IMG/VR virus record: IMGVR_UViG_3300042541_000539
Span: 1 to 63,936 of that record
Direction: 5' to 3' (one strand)
Source: a virus
DNA length: 63,936 bases
The notes below the pieces were generated by a model. It saw only the letters and a program-made list of their open reading frames with translations. It ran no database searches and was not told the DNA's origin. Made by a program: the position numbers and the translations under genes. Of the stretch, positions 61,639 through 63,936 are shown in pieces. Numbering within the stretch: the stretch's first letter is position 1; each line of letters starts with the position of its first letter.

Positions 61639-61680
61639 TAGTTGATCCGCAAGCCGGTTACTACTTTATTTGCGTTTCGA

Positions 61681-61908
61681 TTACAACCAACCATCACTGC
61701 TTGGACAATGTTTACGTAATCCCGAAATAATCAACATGCTGCTGTGTCTTTTAATTCTGCCGCAGCGTGTGCAAGAACCGACCGGGGACGCCCCGATCCC
61801 ATTAACCATTTGCTCCCAGGAATGCCTGCCCGCTTTGTTACCTGCTAGCTTAGGCGCGTTCTTCGTCTCAAATGGGTTTGCCACTTCTCGTTTAGCTTTA
61901 ACGAGCAA
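61681..61908 (-). CDS. Small Cys-containing protein, 75 aa
   Basis: Basic N-terminal half, then HSWEQMVNGIGASPVGSCTR followed by CGRIKRH and GLRKHCPSSDGWL: a likely zinc site (CxxC...H...C). The composition is more GC-rich than its neighbours. No family recognised. Confidence 0.55.
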   Translation of the reverse strand: MLVKAKREVANPFETKNAPKLAGNKAGRHSWEQMVNGIGASPVGSCTRCGRIKRHSSMLIISGLRKHCPSSDGWL

Positions 61909-61930
61909 TCACGCCGTGGCTCGCTGTTTT

Positions 61931-61940
61931 GTGTATAGCA
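61931..61940 (+). repeat. GTGTATAGCA motif overlapping a gene end
   Basis: Intergenic copy of the GTATAGCA family between the Cys protein and the KTSC protein, touching the start of the KTSC gene's 3' end at 61941. Confidence 0.55.
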
Positions 61941-62165
61941 CTACGCTTTCTTGAATCGATAGAAAGCTAAAACGTATTTGTTAAGGAATTTACCTTTAGA
62001 TGGCGCTTCACGTAAACCATTCATTACATGGTTAGGCACGTTAAAGTACTCATACTCTCTGCCGTTCTTAAATAGAACAAACAATTTTTCTACGTTTGGA
62101 TAGTAAGACACTTCTGAAATAGCACTACTGTCAACCTCTAATTTCTCGATTAGATTTACATTCAT
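61941..62165 (-). CDS. KTSC-domain protein
   Basis: 74 residues covering the whole KTSC domain: VDSSAISEVSYYPNVEKLFV, FKNGREYEYFNVPNHVMNGL, REAPSKGKFLNKYVLAFYRF. The domain occurs alone or fused to lysyl-tRNA synthetase-like proteins and in phages; a nucleic-acid-binding role has been suggested for the family, but is unproven. Confidence 0.85.
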   Translation of the reverse strand: MNVNLIEKLEVDSSAISEVSYYPNVEKLFVLFKNGREYEYFNVPNHVMNGLREAPSKGKFLNKYVLAFYRFKKA

Positions 62166-62171
62166 ATATAA

Positions 62172-62609
62172 TTAATTTAATTGGTTACTTACTAATTGTC
62201 TAGCAGCCTGTTTAGCGTACTCTGATTTCTGCGCTTCAGTACCCGCTGTTTGTGGCGAAGGTAAATATATATTACGTTCATTGTTACAATCATAGATACA
62301 CTTTTGATTGTTAATAATGCCGGTATAAATAGCACGTTCAAGATCTTGTAGGTGTACAGATACGTCTAAGTAAACAATATCGTTATTTAGCCAGCCACCT
62401 AAGTATCTTGTTTCGCCCCATAGATTATCCATGTTCTTAAGCATAAAGGCTTTAATGGTTTGATTAGATACTTTATTTACATTGAATTGTTCTTCAAAGC
62501 CTAGTATACTAACCATATAGCCATCGCTAGGGTTTGCTTTGCCAGTATTTAGATTATAACTTACACCGCCTTCTAAAATAATTTCGTCTAATACTTTCTT
62601 TAAGTTCAT
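62172..62609 (-). CDS. Hypothetical phage protein, 145 aa
   Basis: GGVSYNLNTGKANPSDGYMV, LWGETRYLGGWLNNDIVYLD and VHLQDLERAIYTGIINNQKC are phrases seen in several phage early regions (from memory). No enzyme motif. Gap to the KTSC gene is 6 nt. Confidence 0.7.
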   Translation of the reverse strand: MNLKKVLDEIILEGGVSYNLNTGKANPSDGYMVSILGFEEQFNVNKVSNQTIKAFMLKNMDNLWGETRYLGGWLNNDIVYLDVSVHLQDLERAIYTGIINNQKCIYDCNNERNIYLPSPQTAGTEAQKSEYAKQAARQLVSNQLN

Positions 62610-62629
62610 ATTTATATATTTAAAGTTAA

Positions 62630-62875
62630 TTAATCTAATAATTCCATGTAAGCATTACTGTTTACTTCCGCGAACCAATATCTAGCGCGATCAAAATCTT
62701 TATGGTATTTACCACTATAAGCACAGCCTATAATAAAATCATATATACTTAATTCTATACTATTTAATTCAGCACTTGCTCTAGAGAATGGATTTGTAAC
62801 AATGCCTCCAGCAGGATATATTTCGCCAGTAAACCACTTAGGTACTTCAGTATTACTATTTTTTATTTTAGCCAT
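62630..62875 (-). CDS. Conserved-looking phage protein, 81 aa
   Basis: VPKWFTGEIYPAGGIVTNPF, ELNSIELSIYDFIIGCAYSG, ARYWFAEVNSNAYMELLD: a recognisable small family of tailed phages (from memory) with unknown function. Confidence 0.75.
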   Translation of the reverse strand: MAKIKNSNTEVPKWFTGEIYPAGGIVTNPFSRASAELNSIELSIYDFIIGCAYSGKYHKDFDRARYWFAEVNSNAYMELLD

Positions 62876-62876
62876 A

Positions 62877-63275
62877 TTATTCAGGATTAGCGATTATAAA
62901 TTTACCAAAGTGAGTTTGAAATTGATCAAGTAATATATCGTGAAGTTCTTCAGTTATATTATCTGTAAGCACGTCAATATTTTCAATCTCAATTTTATTT
63001 TCATAACTAATACTGAACTCAGCAGAACCGGTATCGTATACTTCAATATTGCCATTACATATAGATCGTTCAAGATTTAGGTTAACATCAGAAGCAAATG
63101 CTTGAAATTGATCCTCGGTTAAGCCAACGGTAGGTTTTAATTCGCTTGCTTCGTTTAGCACTTGAGTTCGTAATGTTACAAGTAAAGATACTACATCATC
63201 TTTGGTATAGATACTTGGGAATGCATCATTTACTCTAACTACTTCTTGTTCAAATAGGTCATTTATTTTATCCAT
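62877..63275 (-). CDS. Hypothetical protein, 132 aa
   Basis: Acidic, helical N-terminal half (FEQEVVRVNDAFPSIYTKDD), then a beta-strand-rich end. No family recognised. First gene under promoter P12, 1 nt from the next gene. Confidence 0.65.
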   Translation of the reverse strand: MDKINDLFEQEVVRVNDAFPSIYTKDDVVSLLVTLRTQVLNEASELKPTVGLTEDQFQAFASDVNLNLERSICNGNIEVYDTGSAEFSISYENKIEIENIDVLTDNITEELHDILLDQFQTHFGKFIIANPE

Positions 63276-63295
63276 TTTATTAAATTTTATTGGTT

Positions 63296-63336
63296 ACATT
63301 TATATTATCATTTATGCATCGTATTCAGACTGTAAG
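63296..63336 (-). promoter_or_regulatory. Three-part leftward promoter element P12
   Basis: Leftward: CTTACA, 6 nt, AATACGA, 8 nt, TGATAATATAAATGT; the cleanest copy. GTGTATAGCA lies 34 nt upstream of it (63370-63379). Drives the 62.9-61.9 kb genes. Confidence 0.85.
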
Positions 63337-63533
63337 ACTCCGTGATCTTCGACGACCTCGACAGCAAAGGTGTATAGCAAATCTTCAAATTCATTGAACC
63401 TATTAATTTGCAAAGATGTTAATTTGGATTCGCGGATTTTAAAGTCAGTCCATAATCTGTCAGAGATTTTGTCAATGCCTTCATATACCGCTAACTTAAT
63501 TAGGTTTAATTCTTTATCGCTTAGTGTTCTCAT
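63312..63533 (-). CDS. Hypothetical protein, 73 aa
   Basis: MRTLSDKELNLIKLAVYEGI..., helical throughout. Its 3' end overlaps promoter P12, so the next operon starts inside this gene. No family recognised. Confidence 0.6.
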   Translation of the reverse strand: MRTLSDKELNLIKLAVYEGIDKISDRLWTDFKIRESKLTSLQINRFNEFEDLLYTFAVEVVEDHGVLQSEYDA

Positions 63534-63681
63534 ATACTTTAATTTCTAAACTATTATTAAATACTCTATCGTAGGCTTTAGCCATCTTATCGTTATCCGC
63601 ATAGTGTACGGTTTTTACTGTGTCACGCATCCATACTTCGAATGCCAATGCTTCCTGAAATGCTAATTGTTCTTTTGTCAT
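63514..63681 (-). CDS. Small protein, 55 aa
   Basis: ATG at 63681 (MTKEQLAFQEALAFEVWMRD) to TAA at 63514, overlapping the next gene by 20 nt. Helical, charged. It fills what would otherwise be a 150-nt gap in a tightly packed operon. Confidence 0.6.
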   Translation of the reverse strand: MTKEQLAFQEALAFEVWMRDTVKTVHYADNDKMAKAYDRVFNNSLEIKVYENTKR

Positions 63682-63687
63682 AATTAT

Positions 63688-63921
63688 TTATATGATTTCT
63701 ATTAATTCACCGTTTTCTAATATTCTAACCGTTAATGTATTGCTTTCGCATGAAGTCCAACCATGCCCAAAGGTCTTACCAATTGCCACACAATTGTCAC
63801 CATATCTTAGAACTATTTCGCCACATTGCTGGCCGCCCATTACAACAGCAATTTGGCCATCTTTTAATTTACCAATTGTGGTGAAATTTTTACTATTGCT
63901 TTCTATTAATCTTACTCCCAT
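63688..63921 (-). CDS. Small beta-rich protein, 77 aa
   Basis: MGVRLIESNSKNFTTIGKLK, then GQIAVVMGGQQCGEIVLRYG: a compact beta domain ending ILENGELIEII. Its start is 4 nt after the stop that the window-edge gene would reach if the ends are joined. No family recognised. Confidence 0.65.
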   Translation of the reverse strand: MGVRLIESNSKNFTTIGKLKDGQIAVVMGGQQCGEIVLRYGDNCVAIGKTFGHGWTSCESNTLTVRILENGELIEII

Positions 63922-63936
63922 GTTACTTTTGTTTTT

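Noticed and set aside
1-63936. CRISPR arrays, insertion sequences, integrase and attachment sites
   Set aside because: No regularly spaced repeats with unique spacers, no transposase or recombinase gene and no core-site duplications were seen.

Overview
The window reads as one complete tailed-phage genome of 63,936 bp, cut open at an arbitrary point. The leftward gene that runs off base 1 continues in frame onto the right end of the window. It would stop there after four more codons, 4 nt before the next leftward start. The host is most likely a member of the Bacteroidota, probably a flavobacterium. The DNA is AT-rich, genes start after A-rich leaders without Shine-Dalgarno sequences, lipoprotein and signal peptides look host-like, and many small proteins have the look of flavobacterial phage proteins. 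The head genes (TerL, portal with a long C-terminal coiled coil, scaffold-like protein, ~480-residue capsid protein, two connector-like proteins, two very large tail proteins, three internal virion proteins including one of 2538 residues) point to a short-tailed virus distantly like the crAss-like/Cellulophaga podoviruses. That placement is inference. I see no integrase or repressor, so I read it as lytic.

The layout is two opposed blocks. About 4.55-45.2 kb is transcribed rightward and holds late functions: small basic proteins, tail fibres (6.2-9.4 kb), a lysis cassette (9.6-12.2 kb: membrane protein, TM/coiled-coil protein, GH24 lysozyme, probable unimolecular spanin), groEL and groES (12.4-14.2 kb), small virion-type proteins, a protein with two GroES-like domains next to the terminase genes (17.6-20.7 kb), then portal, capsid, connectors, tail and the internal ejection proteins. 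A bidirectional hairpin terminator at 45.26-45.29 kb separates this from the leftward block, which runs from 63.9 down to 45.3 kb and, across the circular junction, from 4.0 kb to base 1. The leftward block holds nucleotide metabolism (B12-dependent ribonucleotide reductase, thymidylate synthase, a MazG-like enzyme fused to a GIY-YIG-like domain), replication and recombination (primase-helicase, SSB-like protein, RecE-like exonuclease, ERF annealing protein, DUF1064-type nuclease), a sigma-70-type factor, and many small accessory genes. No DNA polymerase is visible, so host polymerase is presumably used.

The strongest non-coding signal is a family of eleven near-identical, rigidly spaced three-part elements: YTTACR, 6 nt, then R(A)YACGA, 8 nt, then TGATAATATAWATGT. 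All lie just upstream of leftward genes and look like promoters of an unusual class, possibly read with the phage sigma factor. A second signal is the octamer GTATAGCA, found 15 times and clustered from 56.5 kb through the junction to 4.05 kb, inside genes in several reading frames and just upstream of promoters. Three copies of a ~46-nt inverted repeat, three degenerate tRNA-like elements, a structured ~300-nt gap ending in a terminator, and a homing-endonuclease insertion that duplicated the end of the helicase gene complete the accessory picture. The chaperone set (GroEL, GroES and a tandem-GroES-like protein) is the most unusual protein system here.
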